Positions 27,478 through 37,393 are shown, numbered from the stretch's first letter. The stretch is 64,000 nt of DNA from Vibrio caribbeanicus ATCC BAA-2122 (GCF_000165125.1 NZ_AEIU01000059.1:62001-126000); one strand, 5' to 3'. The notes: generated by a model from the letters alone, not told the origin. Translations and numbers: made by a program.

Positions 27478-27810
27478 TGAATGCTCCAAATATCAGTAAC
27501 GCGATGATTTTTTTACTTTGCGAACTAATTGTGAAGACCTTTACTAAATTGCCGTGACTGGAGTCACGTATCAGCATGTATATTTGTGTACTTAATCAAG
27601 AAGGAGCAACTAATTTACACAAAAGCAAAAATTTTTTCGCTCCAATAAATATGTTTTCTTACTTCTAAACACTAAAGCACCAAAAATCTTTTGATCATTT
27701 GAAGCACAGAGACTGCGTGTGTATATACTTATATTGATATTTTTAATAATGAGCAACCATTCTGACTCATTGATTTAGTCAAATAAGCCCTTTCATTTAA
27801 GGAGATTCGA
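27478..27810. promoter_or_regulatory. Divergent mlc/pykA control region with 16-bp palindrome
   Basis: This AT-rich gap separates the divergent starts of mlc and pykA and must hold both promoters. The most visible element is the perfect palindrome CGTGACT-gg-AGTCACG at 27553-27568, about 75 bases upstream of the mlc start and 240 upstream of pykA. It could be a protein operator, but I do not match it to a known consensus. A strong Shine-Dalgarno (AAGGAGATT) directly precedes pykA. Confidence 0.55.
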
Positions 27811-29253
27811 ATGACTACTACACAAAGAAGAACAAAAATAGTCTCAACGCTAGGTCCCTCAACAGATAAGCCAGGAGTACTGGAATCTATTATCGAGGCG
27901 GGCGTTAATGTAGTGCGGCTGAATTTTTCTCACGGTAGTCCGGAAGGCCACAAAGAGCGAGCAATGAAAGTTCGGGAAATTGCCGCAAAGCTAGGCACTA
28001 ACGTGGCGATTTTAGGTGACCTTCAGGGACCGAAAATTCGTGTCTCAACCTTTAAAGAAGGAAAAGTGCTTCTGAACATCGGAGACTTATTTACCCTCGA
28101 CAGCGCACTGGGGGCTGGAGAAGGCGATCAACGTGCAGTTGGTCTGGATTATAAAGAGCTACCTAACGATGTCTCTTGCGGTGATGTTCTCCTTTTAGAC
28201 GATGGTCGGGTACAACTTGAAGTTTTATCAGTAAGCGCCACGGAAGTTCATACCAAGGTAATCATTGGTGGTCCTCTATCCAATAACAAAGGCATCAACA
28301 AAAAAGGAGGAGGACTTTCCGCCGCAGCACTGACCGATAAGGATAAAAATGACATAAAACTCGCGGCGGAATTAAAAGTCGACTACCTTGCCGTTTCATT
28401 TCCCAGAAATGGAGAAGACATGAAGTATGCACGCCAGCTGGCTCTCGATGCTGGATTACAAACGCGGTTAGTTGCCAAAGTGGAACGTGCCGAAACCGTA
28501 GAGAATGATGAAAACATTGATGATATTATTCTTGCTTCCGATACGGTCATGGTTGCTCGTGGTGACCTTGGGGTTGAAATTGGCGATCCAGAGCTGGTCG
28601 GTGTCCAGAAACAACTGATACGAAGAGCGAGAGCACTGAATCGTACTGTCATTACCGCAACTCAAATGATGGAATCCATGATAGAAAATCCCATGCCAAC
28701 TCGTGCAGAAGTTATGGATGTTGCTAATGCTGTACTTGATGGCACCGATGCCGTTATGTTGTCGGGAGAAACCGCGGCAGGTAACTACCCTTTAGAGACC
28801 GTTCGTTCAATGGCGAGTGTCTGTATCGGTGCAGAAAAAATGTCAAAAATTAATAGACAAAATTACCACACAGACTCCATTTTCGAAACAGCAGAAGAGA
28901 CTATCGTTATGTCGACTATGTTTGCTGCAAACCATGTCCGAGGTATTAAAGGCATCATCGCCTTAACAGAGTCTGGAAGAACTGCATTGATGATGTCGCG
29001 CTTTAGCTCTGGTCTCCCAATATTCGCATTATCAGGTAATGAAAGTGCATTGAATGTTACTGCGCTTTACCGTGGGGTTTTTCCTGTTTATTTTGATTTT
29101 CGTTCTACTAGTGGACTGCAAAACGCTCAAAAAGCGGTTGAGTTGCTGAAAAAACGCGGCCAACTTGATGAAGGTGACCTTGTTATCATTACTCAAGGTG
29201 ATATTACGGACAAAGTCGGTGGTACAAATAGTTTGCGTATCCTTTCCGCATAA
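27811..29253 (+). CDS. pykA: Pyruvate kinase PykA (type II)
   Basis: Last enzyme of glycolysis, converting phosphoenolpyruvate and ADP to pyruvate and ATP in the cytoplasm. The 480-residue product equals E. coli PykA in length and matches it better than Pyk[52 protein letters not shown], the [10 protein letters not shown] segment, [12 protein letters not shown], and the signature [21 protein letters not shown]. The C-terminal allosteric domain is complete. It is divergent from mlc, giving a small glucose-metabolism neighbourhood with ptsG nearby, and it converges with the patatin gene with 18 bases between stops. Confidence 0.95.
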   Translation: MTTTQRRTKIVSTLGPSTDKPGVLESIIEAGVNVVRLNFSHGSPEGHKERAMKVREIAAKLGTNVAILGDLQGPKIRVSTFKEGKVLLNIGDLFTLDSALGAGEGDQRAVGLDYKELPNDVSCGDVLLLDDGRVQLEVLSVSATEVHTKVIIGGPLSNNKGINKKGGGLSAAALTDKDKNDIKLAAELKVDYLAVSFPRNGEDMKYARQLALDAGLQTRLVAKVERAETVENDENIDDIILASDTVMVARGDLGVEIGDPELVGVQKQLIRRARALNRTVITATQMMESMIENPMPTRAEVMDVANAVLDGTDAVMLSGETAAGNYPLETVRSMASVCIGAEKMSKINRQNYHTDSIFETAEETIVMSTMFAANHVRGIKGIIALTESGRTALMMSRFSSGLPIFALSGNESALNVTALYRGVFPVYFDFRSTSGLQNAQKAVELLKKRGQLDEGDLVIITQGDITDKVGGTNSLRILSA

Positions 29254-29271
29254 CAAGTATCCCCAAACGGC

Positions 29272-30423
29272 TTACTTATTTTCCTCGATGGCTCTTTCAA
29301 AAAGGCACTTTGAGAAAGAGTCAACGAAGCGTTGCCCGGCTTCTAAACCGAGCTCATAGTCACTTAAGAGCTCGTCCTTGTTGCTTAGTAATGAGCTCGA
29401 ACGCAGCAGTCGACTTGGCTTTATCTGTATGATAAAGCAGTCATCTGGAGGGGATTGTAGGAAACTCTGGGTTAATGAGTAGGTTTGATAATGTACCGCC
29501 AACATATCAGCCAGACCTGAATCAAATTTATCACCTAAAAGATGGCTAAGACGATAGACATCATCTGCTCCGAAAAGCCATCGCCCGCCGCTGAGGGCAT
29601 CACGTTGATCTTTGACTTCACTCTCTTGACTCACCCTAACTAATTGCTCAGAGAAAAATTGCGCCCAATCATTTTTCAATCGCTCTAGTTTGTCCTGCCA
29701 ACGTTCATGGAGTGTGTTAAGCACCGTAGTTTGCCAATTGGAAAAGTTAGCCTGTTCTATCTCGTTATCATTCCCCGAGATATCTTCCCCTTCGGTGCGA
29801 ATAACAATAATACACCGAGCTTCTTTGCGCCAAGCCTCTTGCACTGGAATTGTCGCAGAAACTCCACCGTCAACATATTCTCCATGAGGAAATCGGATCG
29901 GCTGATGGTAGAGACGTGGTATCGCACAAGTCGCAACCAAAACTTGACGCCAATCATGATCAAACATAGGTAAATAATGATCCATAAGACGATGGGTATC
30001 TGTCACTGCTGCGTAAGCGTTACGGTTACCTAGTACATGTCTACCCGTTTCAATGTCGAGTAAGTACGGTGGGCGAGAAATTTTATCAAGAGCCCAGTCC
30101 AGATCAAGAAACTGCTTACGGCGTATAAAGCGAAATAAGTGAAAAAACTTCGGGTCAGTGGTCAAATCAAGGATAAAAGAACGACCTATACCTCTCTGGC
30201 GGCAAAGAAAAGCACAAAGATTAAGGGCTCCAGCGGACGTACCATAGAAAGACGTGAAAGGATCGAAGTTGTTGAGAAGAAAAGCATCAAGTACACCAGA
30301 GGTGAATATTCCTCTTTGCCCACCCCCTTGGGCAACCAGTGCTGTTCTGCCACCGATATATTTTTTTAGAACCGACATGTCCATTAAAACATCAGTGTCG
30401 GTCACTGTACCTTTGTTGCCCAT
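29272..30423 (-). CDS. Patatin-like phospholipase
   Basis: A 383-residue patatin-domain lipid acyl hydrolase, in the YjjU-like bacterial group. The oxyanion loop GGGQRGIFTSGVLDAFL (about 33-49), the nucleophile serine in FYGTSAGALNLC (GxSxG) and the catalytic aspartate in YVDGGVSATIPV (DGG) are all present, so the Ser-Asp dyad looks intact. The remaining ~170 residues form a mixed helical tail that was not recognised. There is no signal peptide. ATG 30423 begins 8 bases after the stop of the small YnhF-like ORF, so the two may be co-transcribed; the ribosome site is weak, and inner methionines near residues 14-16 are alternatives. Confidence 0.87.
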   Translation of the reverse strand: MGNKGTVTDTDVLMDMSVLKKYIGGRTALVAQGGGQRGIFTSGVLDAFLLNNFDPFTSFYGTSAGALNLCAFLCRQRGIGRSFILDLTTDPKFFHLFRFIRRKQFLDLDWALDKISRPPYLLDIETGRHVLGNRNAYAAVTDTHRLMDHYLPMFDHDWRQVLVATCAIPRLYHQPIRFPHGEYVDGGVSATIPVQEAWRKEARCIIVIRTEGEDISGNDNEIEQANFSNWQTTVLNTLHERWQDKLERLKNDWAQFFSEQLVRVSQESEVKDQRDALSGGRWLFGADDVYRLSHLLGDKFDSGLADMLAVHYQTYSLTQSFLQSPPDDCFIIQIKPSRLLRSSSLLSNKDELLSDYELGLEAGQRFVDSFSKCLFERAIEENK

Positions 30424-30431
30424 AATATGGA

Positions 30432-30524
30432 CTAAGCAGAAGTAATAGCGGTTATACCAAAGCCAAGAATAATGGCAAAAACTACCGCCGTAATAAGCAA
30501 TGCAAACTTCAAATTAAATTCCAT
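30432..30524 (-). CDS. ynhF: YnhF-like small membrane protein (30 aa)
   Basis: A 30-codon ORF, MEFNLKFALLITAVVFAII and on to GITAITSA, with a strong Shine-Dalgarno (GAGGGG) six bases before its ATG. The product is a single membrane helix after a short charged start. The pattern xxxLKFxLxTxxxVxxxIxxxGxTA matches the YnhF family (29 aa in E. coli), a tiny inner-membrane protein with no assigned function. It is directly upstream of the patatin-like gene on the same strand. It is too short for standard ORF thresholds, which is why it may be missed. Confidence 0.82.
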   Translation of the reverse strand: MEFNLKFALLITAVVFAIILGFGITAITSA

Positions 30525-30694
30525 AGCAACCCCTCAAAAGCCGATAACAAATGAATAACACCTAAAAAACACACATTCAACATTTGTGCCTTGTTACTAT
30601 TATATTATGGTGCCAACATCACGTTTGAAGAAAGGATTTAACGTCATTTGTACGTTAAGTTTGCGTAAGATTTATCGTTAAATGACGCAAAGAA

Positions 30695-30720
30695 AAAGCC
30701 AGCAAGTTCGCTGGCTTTTG
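30695..30720 (-). terminator. Rho-independent terminator after the RDD gene
   Basis: Hairpin AAAAGCCAGC (30695-30704) and GCTGGCTTTT (30710-30719). Read on the minus strand it is followed by TTTCTTT, and it lies 16 bases after the RDD stop codon, ending the ptsG-RDD unit. Confidence 0.88.
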
Positions 30721-30735
30721 TCTTATGGTTCAAGA

Positions 30736-31161
30736 TCACTGCAGATGGTAGGGAGGCCTATCATATATATAGAGCTGTAGTCCCGCATAAAGGGGATACA
30801 AACCCAAAGACGCAACAGTCAAAAAGATCTTACGAAACTCCTTAGAGCCGTAGGCTTTGACAGAATAATGCTCCGGCTCTGGCACACTCAATAAGTATTT
30901 ACCCAGTGAGCGGCCTATGAGACGAAAACACAACATGCTATACGTCATATAGATTATGATAAAAGTCATCATGATAGACATAACCAAAGCTAGTAATACT
31001 GGCAAAGCAGCATCATCATTTAATGATAACTTAGCTCCAGAGCTATTGATAAAGTCATACGTGAGAAATATCAAACCGGACAACAGCGCCTGAGTAAACA
31101 TTTTAGCAATTAAGATATCAATTACAAAGGCACCAGTTCGCCTGAATTTCTCACTAAACAA
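30736..31161 (-). CDS. RDD family membrane protein
   Basis: A 141-residue inner-membrane protein of the RDD family, named for conserved Arg and Asp residues. RRTGAFVIDILIAK at residues 7-20 carries the Arg-Asp pair in the first helix, and the second signature, LIGRSLGKYLLSV, follows near residue 80. About three hydrophobic helices are visible. Its start is 3 bases after the ptsG stop codon, so it is probably translated from the ptsG transcript. Its role is unknown; some RDD proteins have been linked to ion exchange, which cannot be judged here. Confidence 0.85.
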   Translation of the reverse strand: MFSEKFRRTGAFVIDILIAKMFTQALLSGLIFLTYDFINSSGAKLSLNDDAALPVLLALVMSIMMTFIIIYMTYSMLCFRLIGRSLGKYLLSVPEPEHYSVKAYGSKEFRKIFLTVASLGLYPLYAGLQLYIYDRPPYHLQ

Positions 31162-31164
31162 CGT

Positions 31165-32784
31165 TTACTTACCCAATAAAGAATTAATTTGTGCTTTGAA
31201 GCCGGCTGCCTCAGCACCATAGATTGCTTGAATCCCGGTATCACCGACTTTAACCAAGCCACGAGCACCAAGTTCTTGGGTCCAGTGATCATTATCCTTG
31301 ACCTGACCATTGTCTTTAACCGTGATCCTAAGACGAGTAATACAGGCATCAACATCAACAATATTCTCTTTACCACCCAGCGCCTCAATCATTTGTTGCG
31401 CCTTTTGGTCGTCAGCCTGGTTTCCTTTTGAAGCTTGGTAATCTTTCTTAGAGACAACCGCTACCGCGCTACCCTTACGTCCTGGAGTTTTAACGTCAAA
31501 TTTAATGATATACCAACGGAAGATTAGGAAGTAAATAACAGCATAGGCAATACCCACGAGAGGAATATAGAACCAGTTATTTTCAACGCCAGTCAAGCCC
31601 GGCAGCATACCGAATAAGGTGAAATCAATAAAACCGCCACTAAAGGTCATACCAACTTTGACATTCAAGAAGTCCATCAACAAGAAGGATAAACCAGCCA
31701 ATGGAACATGTATCGCATAGTAAAGTGCTGGAGACAAGAAGAGGAATGTGAACTCAATGGGCTCGGTAATACCAGTCAGGAAAGCGGTAAGAGCGACAGA
31801 AAATAGTAACCCTCCTGCTGCTTTTTTGTTTTCACTGTCGGCTAGCGTATACATAGCATAAGCAGCCGCTGGCAAACCAAACATCATGAATGGGAATTTA
31901 CCCGTCATAAAGTTCGTTGCTGTAAACTGAGAAAAGTCACCACTTGCTAAAGAGCTGAAGAACATATTTTGAGTGCCTTTGATCACTTCACCTGCAATCT
32001 CAGCTGTGCCGCCTATCTCAGTCTGCCATAGTGGTAGATAGAATACATGGTGAAGACCAACAGGAATCAGTGAACGCTCGATAACACCAAAAATGAACGA
32101 GGCAATATAACCGTGGCCACTTGCTGTCATCTCGCCAAGTGCCGTACCGATAGCGCCAAATGCCGCTCCGAAGAAAGGCCAAATAAAAGTGAGTGCAATC
32201 CCGTAAAAGAGCGCTGCGAAAGCACTAATGATCGGAACAAAGCGAGCTCCGCCAAAGAAGCCTAGGTAATCAGCAAGTTTTACATCATGATATTTGTTGT
32301 GTAGAACAACAGTGATAGCACCTGCAATAAGACCACCGAAAACTCCCATACTAAGCGTGTTTGATATTCCTAAAATATCAGACAAAACGCCTGGATACTC
32401 AGAGCCCATCAAAACAACAGTATTAGAAGCTGTGTTGATCATATTGGCGACAACGAGCGTTTTAGCAATCGCAACATTCATCACCAAATATGAGATTAGT
32501 GCGGCTAATGCTGCAGCACCTTTTTCTGCTCGAGCAAACCCTACAGCAATAGCAAGTGCAAACATAACAGGTAGGTTAGCAAAAACGATACCACCGGCAG
32601 CCGTCATAACCTGTAAAAAACTGTTTAGTACACTACCATCTTGAAGAACTGCGATGTTATACGCTTCAATCATGGTAGGGTTTGTAAAGCTGCCACCGAT
32701 ACCTAGCATAATACCTGCTGCAGGTAACAATGCGATAGGCAGCATAATGGCTTGTGAAAGTTTACTAAAGAAACCTTTCATCAT
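31165..32784 (-). CDS. ptsG: PTS glucose transporter subunit IICB (PtsG)
   Basis: Imports and phosphorylates glucose using the phosphotransferase system. The 539-residue product has an EIIC membrane domain (residues 1 to about 400; MKGFFSKLSQAIMLPIALLPAAG at the start is read here in parts, ITEPIEFTFLFL is the substrate-site motif) and a C-terminal EIIB domain with the phosphorylated cysteine C481 in VDACITRLRI. It is about 60 residues longer than E. coli PtsG (477), mainly in the EIIC loops and linker. There is no EIIA domain, so it would use a separate Crr protein. A Shine-Dalgarno (AGGAG) five bases away supports ATG 32784. A CRP-like site lies upstream, and the likely repressor gene mlc is in the same window. 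Confidence 0.92.
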   Translation of the reverse strand: MMKGFFSKLSQAIMLPIALLPAAGIMLGIGGSFTNPTMIEAYNIAVLQDGSVLNSFLQVMTAAGGIVFANLPVMFALAIAVGFARAEKGAAALAALISYLVMNVAIAKTLVVANMINTASNTVVLMGSEYPGVLSDILGISNTLSMGVFGGLIAGAITVVLHNKYHDVKLADYLGFFGGARFVPIISAFAALFYGIALTFIWPFFGAAFGAIGTALGEMTASGHGYIASFIFGVIERSLIPVGLHHVFYLPLWQTEIGGTAEIAGEVIKGTQNMFFSSLASGDFSQFTATNFMTGKFPFMMFGLPAAAYAMYTLADSENKKAAGGLLFSVALTAFLTGITEPIEFTFLFLSPALYYAIHVPLAGLSFLLMDFLNVKVGMTFSGGFIDFTLFGMLPGLTGVENNWFYIPLVGIAYAVIYFLIFRWYIIKFDVKTPGRKGSAVAVVSKKDYQASKGNQADDQKAQQMIEALGGKENIVDVDACITRLRITVKDNGQVKDNDHWTQELGARGLVKVGDTGIQAIYGAEAAGFKAQINSLLGK

Positions 32785-32955
32785 TCATGCTCCTGATTAA
32801 TTGATAGAATAATCGGGTTCTAACGGCACACCCCCGTAGCCTTAAATGTTAGCACCCTAGGAAACGAACACCTTTATCAGATATTATTTTCCGGCTCTAA
32901 ATATATATTGATGACAATTAGACTTTCTACCAACTTGCTGAATTAAGTTTCAAAC

Positions 32956-32971
32956 TCATAGATAGATCACA
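32956..32971 (-). promoter_or_regulatory. ptsG: Candidate CRP-cAMP site upstream of ptsG
   Basis: On the minus strand the bases read TGTGA-TCTATC-TATGA, one perfect CRP half-site with the right 6-base spacer and a weaker second half. It is about 170 bases before the ptsG start, within the 440-bp AT-rich gap. CRP activation and Mlc repression of ptsG are known in E. coli; a weak Mlc-like AT-rich palindrome may lie near 33041-33068, but it is not convincing. Confidence 0.45.
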
Positions 32972-33171
32972 GTAAAAAACATGCGATAACGCACAAATTA
33001 TCAATTTAAATTATTGATTTAAATAAAAAAACAAACAATTTTTATTAATTTCGATGGGTAAATAAATTCGCCATGAATGTTATTTTTTGTAACAAAAAAA
33101 TACTTTGAGACTTTTGCCGACATTTTTTTCACATTAGGTGTGATAAGGCTTTAATTTCATCAGAAAAAGCA

Positions 33172-33197
33172 AGAAAAGGGAGTTGCCCCCCTTTTAG
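33172..33197 (-). terminator. Terminator of the yceD-to-tatD leftward cluster
   Basis: On the minus strand an AAAAGGGG-type arm pairs with CCCTTTT across a short loop and is followed by a T-rich stretch (TTTTCTTGCTTTTT). It lies about 30 bases after the tatD-family stop codon. Confidence 0.6.
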
Positions 33198-33224
33198 TAT
33201 CATAAAATAACAAAAACTCTTTTT

Positions 33225-33992
33225 TTATTGCAAAAAAAGTTTTTTGAAATTTTGCGTCGTTTTTTCAGCAACCTCACTAAGTGAGCAACCTTTTAACTGA
33301 GCAATGTAAGAAGCAACTTCTACTACATAAGCTGGTTGGTTCTCTTTTCCTCTGTGTGGAACCGGCGCTAAATAAGGAGAGTCAGTCTCAATGAGTAGGC
33401 GTTCGAGGGGAAGTTCTTTAACAACCTCTTTCAACTCCGTTGCTTGTTTAAAAGTCACAATCCCCGAGATCGAAATATAAAATCCAAGCTCTATTGCCGC
33501 TTCAGCAAACGGTAAATCCTCGGTAAAACAATGAATCACCCCGCCACATTGATCTGCGTGTCCATTACGAAGGATTGACAAAGTATCTTCACGAGCATTG
33601 CGTGTATGAATAATTAATGGCTTATTTAACTTCACAGCAAGATCGACCTGTTGCTCAAACCGAAGTTTTTGTAACTGAGATGTCTCTGGTTGATAGTGAT
33701 AATCAAGGCCGGTCTCGCCAATTGCAACTACCCTCGGGTGAGAAGCGTATTCATGCAGTAGGTCAAGAGCAAAAGGGCTCTCCACATCCAATGGATGGAC
33801 TCCACATGAAGCATAGATATTTGAATGAGGTTCTATCATACCTAACATCTTAGGAAAGGAATCGAGCGTGACGCCCACTGAGAGCATTTCTGTCACTTTG
33901 ACTTCACGCGCTTTTTGTAAAACGTCATCCAAGCCGTTGTGTACGTCTTGTAAGTCTAATTTATCAAGGTGACAATGAGAGTCTATAAACAT
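33225..33992 (-). CDS. ycfH: TatD-family metal-dependent hydrolase YcfH
   Basis: A 255-residue metal-dependent hydrolase of the TatD family, with a TIM-barrel fold. Metal ligands are visible in FIDSHCHLD (H-x-H near residue 5-9), GETGLDYHY (Glu), IIHTRNAREDT (His), VIHCFTED (His) and IETDSPYLAP (Asp). The placement directly after holB, with a 10-base overlap of coding regions, is the E. coli pabC-yceG-tmk-holB-ycfH order. TatD relatives have been reported as DNases, but the substrate of YcfH is not settled. It is the last gene of the leftward cluster. Confidence 0.93.
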   Translation of the reverse strand: MFIDSHCHLDKLDLQDVHNGLDDVLQKAREVKVTEMLSVGVTLDSFPKMLGMIEPHSNIYASCGVHPLDVESPFALDLLHEYASHPRVVAIGETGLDYHYQPETSQLQKLRFEQQVDLAVKLNKPLIIHTRNAREDTLSILRNGHADQCGGVIHCFTEDLPFAEAAIELGFYISISGIVTFKQATELKEVVKELPLERLLIETDSPYLAPVPHRGKENQPAYVVEVASYIAQLKGCSLSEVAEKTTQNFKKLFLQ

Positions 33993-34945
33993 GTTTCCTC
34001 ATTAAAGTTGAAAAGCCAATCCATAATCAAAAGCTCAGCGTTAAGACCTGAGTGTTCGCCTAGTCTATTCAATAGAGTTAATAACTCTCTCGACCGGTCA
34101 TACAAAAAAGAATAGCTCTTCGCTTTAGATAATGTTTCAGAGCCTGGCGTATAGAAAGGCTTGTGTACGCCGTATTGGAGTTTTTGAGCATCAGTCAGAA
34201 TATGCCAAATCCATGATAGTCGTTCTATAGGCTCAACTGAGATCATTTTGCTCAACGACATGATATCGCCATCACCACGAGCAAGTTTAATCAACTCAGA
34301 CTCAATGCTTGTGTACTGTTGAGATTTATTTTGCTCAATAAACGCTAAAGCAGATAAAGGTGCACCGTCGACTAAATGGGGAATATAGCTGTCGACTGGC
34401 TGATCCAATCGTTGTTCCAGCCATTGAATAACTTCCTGGTAATCAGGCTGCGGCACTCGCCATTTCTGACAACGGCTAATAATCGTGGGCATCAACGTAC
34501 TGACTCTGTCGGTGACCAAAAGGAAAATACATCTTTCTGGAGGTTCTTCAAGTGTTTTCAGCAAAGCATTGGCTGCTGGTTCATTCATAAACTCAGCAGG
34601 CTCAATGACAAAAAGCCTTAAACCACCAAGCTGTGAAGACTCATACGCTACACGAGTGCATTGGCGTATTTGCTCGACTGTAATCGTTTTGCCTTCTTTT
34701 TCTGGTTGCACACAATGAAAGTCAGGGTGACTGTTCGACTCCATTAATTGACAACTGTGGCAAAAACCACACCCTTCAGATAGATTATTTTGACATAAAA
34801 CAGCTCGGCTTAAAGCGCTAACTAAAGCCTCACTGCCAAAGCCAGCAGCTGTCTCTAATAAAACGGCATTTGGAAAACGGCTCGACTCTAGACTCACTTG
34901 CCATTTTTCCCATACAGCAGCAAGCCATGGATATGGGGATATCAT
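33983..34945 (-). CDS. holB: DNA polymerase III subunit delta' (HolB)
   Basis: Part of the clamp-loader complex that opens the beta clamp. The 320-residue product has the AAA+ layout without a functional Walker A ([15 protein letters not shown] at the P-loop position), which is normal for delta'. The zinc-binding module [19 protein letters not shown] follows at about 58-76, then [22 protein letters not shown] and the sensor-1-like [10 protein letters not shown]. It overlaps tmk upstream (4 bases) and ycfH downstream (10 bases), indicating tight translational coupling in the cluster. Confidence 0.94.
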   Translation of the reverse strand: MISPYPWLAAVWEKWQVSLESSRFPNAVLLETAAGFGSEALVSALSRAVLCQNNLSEGCGFCHSCQLMESNSHPDFHCVQPEKEGKTITVEQIRQCTRVAYESSQLGGLRLFVIEPAEFMNEPAANALLKTLEEPPERCIFLLVTDRVSTLMPTIISRCQKWRVPQPDYQEVIQWLEQRLDQPVDSYIPHLVDGAPLSALAFIEQNKSQQYTSIESELIKLARGDGDIMSLSKMISVEPIERLSWIWHILTDAQKLQYGVHKPFYTPGSETLSKAKSYSFLYDRSRELLTLLNRLGEHSGLNAELLIMDWLFNFNEETCL

Positions 34946-35577
34946 TGTGTTTTCTGTACCCAGTCAGTAACCAGCTTATCTATTGACTCAGCTACTTGCG
35001 CAATACTCTGACTCGCATCGACAATAAATACAGAATCATCCTCTTTGGCAAGTTCCAAATAACGCTGACGTGTTCGTTCAAAGAAGCCTAAATCCATTTT
35101 TTCAATACGATCTAGCTCCCCCCTACCTCGAGCTCGCTCCAAACCAAGTTTTGGCTCAATATCAAGATAGATCGTTAAATTTGGTCTAAAGCAACCGAGC
35201 GCTGTCTGCTTAAGTAGGCTCATCGTCTCATTAGCTATTTGACGCCCACCTCCCTGATAAGCCTGAGAAGACATATCATGGCGATCACCTATAACCCATA
35301 CATCATTTTCTAATGCAGGCTTAATAATATTCTCAACCAACTGAACTCTCGCCGCATACATCAACAAAAGCTCTGTCATGTCTTGTAATACTTCTCCTGG
35401 GTGTTCTTCCTTGACAAGAGAGCGTAATTTTTCTGCCAGTTCAGTACCGCCCGGCTCGCGTGTTTTTTGGATTTGGCTGATTCCAAGATTGCCAAGGGAC
35501 TGTTCTACTGCTCTGATTGCAGTACTTTTTCCAGCACCTTCCAATCCTTCAATGACGATAAATTTCGCTGATTTCAT
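34942..35577 (-). CDS. tmk: Thymidylate kinase (Tmk)
   Basis: Phosphorylates dTMP to dTDP for DNA synthesis. The 211-residue product shows the P-loop [11 protein letters not shown] (11-21), the DRX-type motif [19 protein letters not shown] and the lid region [13 protein letters not shown], typical of bacterial type II TMP kinases with arginines in the lid. Length is standard. It overlaps holB by 4 bases and shares one base with the mltG stop, within the pabC-mltG-tmk-holB block. Confidence 0.96.
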   Translation of the reverse strand: MKSAKFIVIEGLEGAGKSTAIRAVEQSLGNLGISQIQKTREPGGTELAEKLRSLVKEEHPGEVLQDMTELLLMYAARVQLVENIIKPALENDVWVIGDRHDMSSQAYQGGGRQIANETMSLLKQTALGCFRPNLTIYLDIEPKLGLERARGRGELDRIEKMDLGFFERTRQRYLELAKEDDSVFIVDASQSIAQVAESIDKLVTDWVQKTQ

Positions 35578-36593
35578 TATTGACTTCTTAGTTGTTTCAA
35601 ATACGCACGCACAGCACGGTTGTGTTCAGTTAATGTTTTCGAAAATACATGTCCTCCCTTACCACTGGCAACGAAATAAAGGTAAGGGCTCTTTTCAGGG
35701 TTCAACGCAGCAACAATAGATGCTTCACCAATCATCGCAATTGGAGTCGGTGGTAAACCTAGTATGGTATAAGTGTTGTAAGGCGTAGGATTTCTAAGAT
35801 CTCGCTTACGAATATTTCCGTCGTATTTATCACCCATTCCATAGATCACCGTGGGGTCAGTTTGTAAACGCATACGCTTATTCAAGCGATTAATAAATAC
35901 ACTTGCAACACGGTTACGCTCCGAGTCTATTGCTGTTTCCTTCTCAATAATCGAAGCGAGAATGAGAGCGTCGTAAGGCGACTCTAAAGGCAAGTCTTCT
36001 TGCCTTTCCGTCCAATATCTGTCGAGCATCTTTTTTAGTCTCAGTGACGCTCTTTGTAAAATATCTAAATCTGAAGTCCCATAGGTATAGTGATAAGTTT
36101 CTGCTAAAAATAAGCCTTCTAATTTATCGTGAGATAAGCCCAATTTATCTGCAATTTGCTTTTCATTTAAATGCTCGATTTGATGCTTTAAGTAGGGAGT
36201 ATTTTTAAACACCTCAAGCCAATCTTGGAATGTTGAGCCCTCAACGAAAGTAATGGAAAATTGGTGTTCTTTACCTTCCTGAAATAATTGAATAGCTTGT
36301 TTAAGTGTCATATCAGCTTCTAACTGATAAGTCCCTGCTTTTAGGTGCGTCAACTCTGGGTGCAAAAAACGCAGTACTTTTTCGATTTTACTCGTATTAA
36401 TTAGCTCAGCTTGAGCTAAATCATGCAACACACGTTGAAAGCTTCTCCCATTGTGCAATGTAAAAATCTCAGTACTTGTTTTAAGTTGTAACGGCTGATT
36501 AACGTATTGCTCCGCCTGCCGCTCGACGAAAAAAAATCCCCCTGCGAGTATGGTTGCAACAACAATAGCAAAAAGAGCGATCCTTTTAATCAC
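35577..36593 (-). CDS. mltG: Endolytic murein transglycosylase MltG (YceG)
   Basis: Cleaves nascent glycan strands in the periplasm and so helps set peptidoglycan strand length. The 338-residue product has an N-terminal membrane anchor (about 3-22), a LysM-like segment, and the YceG catalytic domain. The likely catalytic glutamate is in [15 protein letters not shown]; further conserved motifs are [13 protein letters not shown] and [14 protein letters not shown]. The size agrees with E. coli MltG (340 aa). It overlaps pabC by 4 bases and tmk by 1. Confidence 0.95.
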   Translation of the reverse strand: MIKRIALFAIVVATILAGGFFFVERQAEQYVNQPLQLKTSTEIFTLHNGRSFQRVLHDLAQAELINTSKIEKVLRFLHPELTHLKAGTYQLEADMTLKQAIQLFQEGKEHQFSITFVEGSTFQDWLEVFKNTPYLKHQIEHLNEKQIADKLGLSHDKLEGLFLAETYHYTYGTSDLDILQRASLRLKKMLDRYWTERQEDLPLESPYDALILASIIEKETAIDSERNRVASVFINRLNKRMRLQTDPTVIYGMGDKYDGNIRKRDLRNPTPYNTYTILGLPPTPIAMIGEASIVAALNPEKSPYLYFVASGKGGHVFSKTLTEHNRAVRAYLKQLRSQ

Positions 36594-37393
36594 GATTGAA
36601 ACATCTCCTGAATATGACGAGTAAACTTGCCTATTTTATACGAATTCGACTCAATAGTGTGCACTGGCGCAACACCTAAAATAGAATTACAGATAAAAAC
36701 CTCCTCTGCACCTAAGAGAGCGTCTAACCTAAATCGGTCAGTATAAACGATGATATTTTCTTTTAATGCCCAATCGAGTATTTTACGCCTGATAACACCA
36801 TTGACTCCGGCTCGATCAAGCAAGGGTGTATACAAAGTGTTATCTGTAAGCCAAAATATATTCGCCCTCGTTGTCTCGATAACATAACCATCAATATCGA
36901 AAGCAACACCGTCGACTTTTGCTTGACGTTCCATCTCTGATTTAAGTAATACTTGTTCTAATCTATTATTATGCTTGTGGCCAGCAAGTAATGGATTATG
37001 ACCTAGCGGAGTTTGGCACACTCCTAATTCTATTCCGACTTGAGCCCAATTTTGATAATGGAGAGGAAACTCAAACCTACTAATGACGATATTAGGCTTG
37101 CCAACTTGCGATGGACTGTAACCACGACCTCCCTCACCTCTTGTGATAAGTAGCTTTAACCCGCCCTTATCTTCTCCGGTATTAACTTGCTCAAGCCATT
37201 CTTCAACCTGCTTCCAGTCGGGTCTTGGAATGTTTAAAACATCAAGGCAGCTATTCATCCGCTCCATATGTTCTATCCAGTGCACAATCCGATCATTTTG
37301 TGTCAGCATCGTAGTAAAACAGCCATCACCATACTGAAAAGACCGATCTGCGATAGAAATTACAGAAGACCACTCACCATTAACTAAAAACAT
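36590..37393 (-). CDS. pabC: Aminodeoxychorismate lyase (PabC)
   Basis: A fold-type IV PLP enzyme that converts 4-amino-4-deoxychorismate to p-aminobenzoate and pyruvate for folate synthesis. The 267-residue product has the early DRSFQYGDGCFTTML motif and the PLP lysine in LAGHKHNNRLEQVLLK, as well as the ETTRANIFWL phosphate-binding segment. The position between fabF and mltG is the conserved E. coli order. A terminator separates it from fabF, so it probably begins its own unit with a promoter in the 120-bp gap. Confidence 0.94.
   Translation of the reverse strand: MFLVNGEWSSVISIADRSFQYGDGCFTTMLTQNDRIVHWIEHMERMNSCLDVLNIPRPDWKQVEEWLEQVNTGEDKGGLKLLITRGEGGRGYSPSQVGKPNIVISRFEFPLHYQNWAQVGIELGVCQTPLGHNPLLAGHKHNNRLEQVLLKSEMERQAKVDGVAFDIDGYVIETTRANIFWLTDNTLYTPLLDRAGVNGVIRRKILDWALKENIIVYTDRFRLDALLGAEEVFICNSILGVAPVHTIESNSYKIGKFTRHIQEMFQS

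Larger units (their letters stand above)
32785..33224. other. 440-bp ptsG upstream region
   Basis: This stretch is very AT-rich and contains no credible ORF. It holds the ptsG promoter region, the CRP-like site at 32956-32971, and at its far end the terminator of the tatD cluster. Nothing else was identified. Confidence 0.6.
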
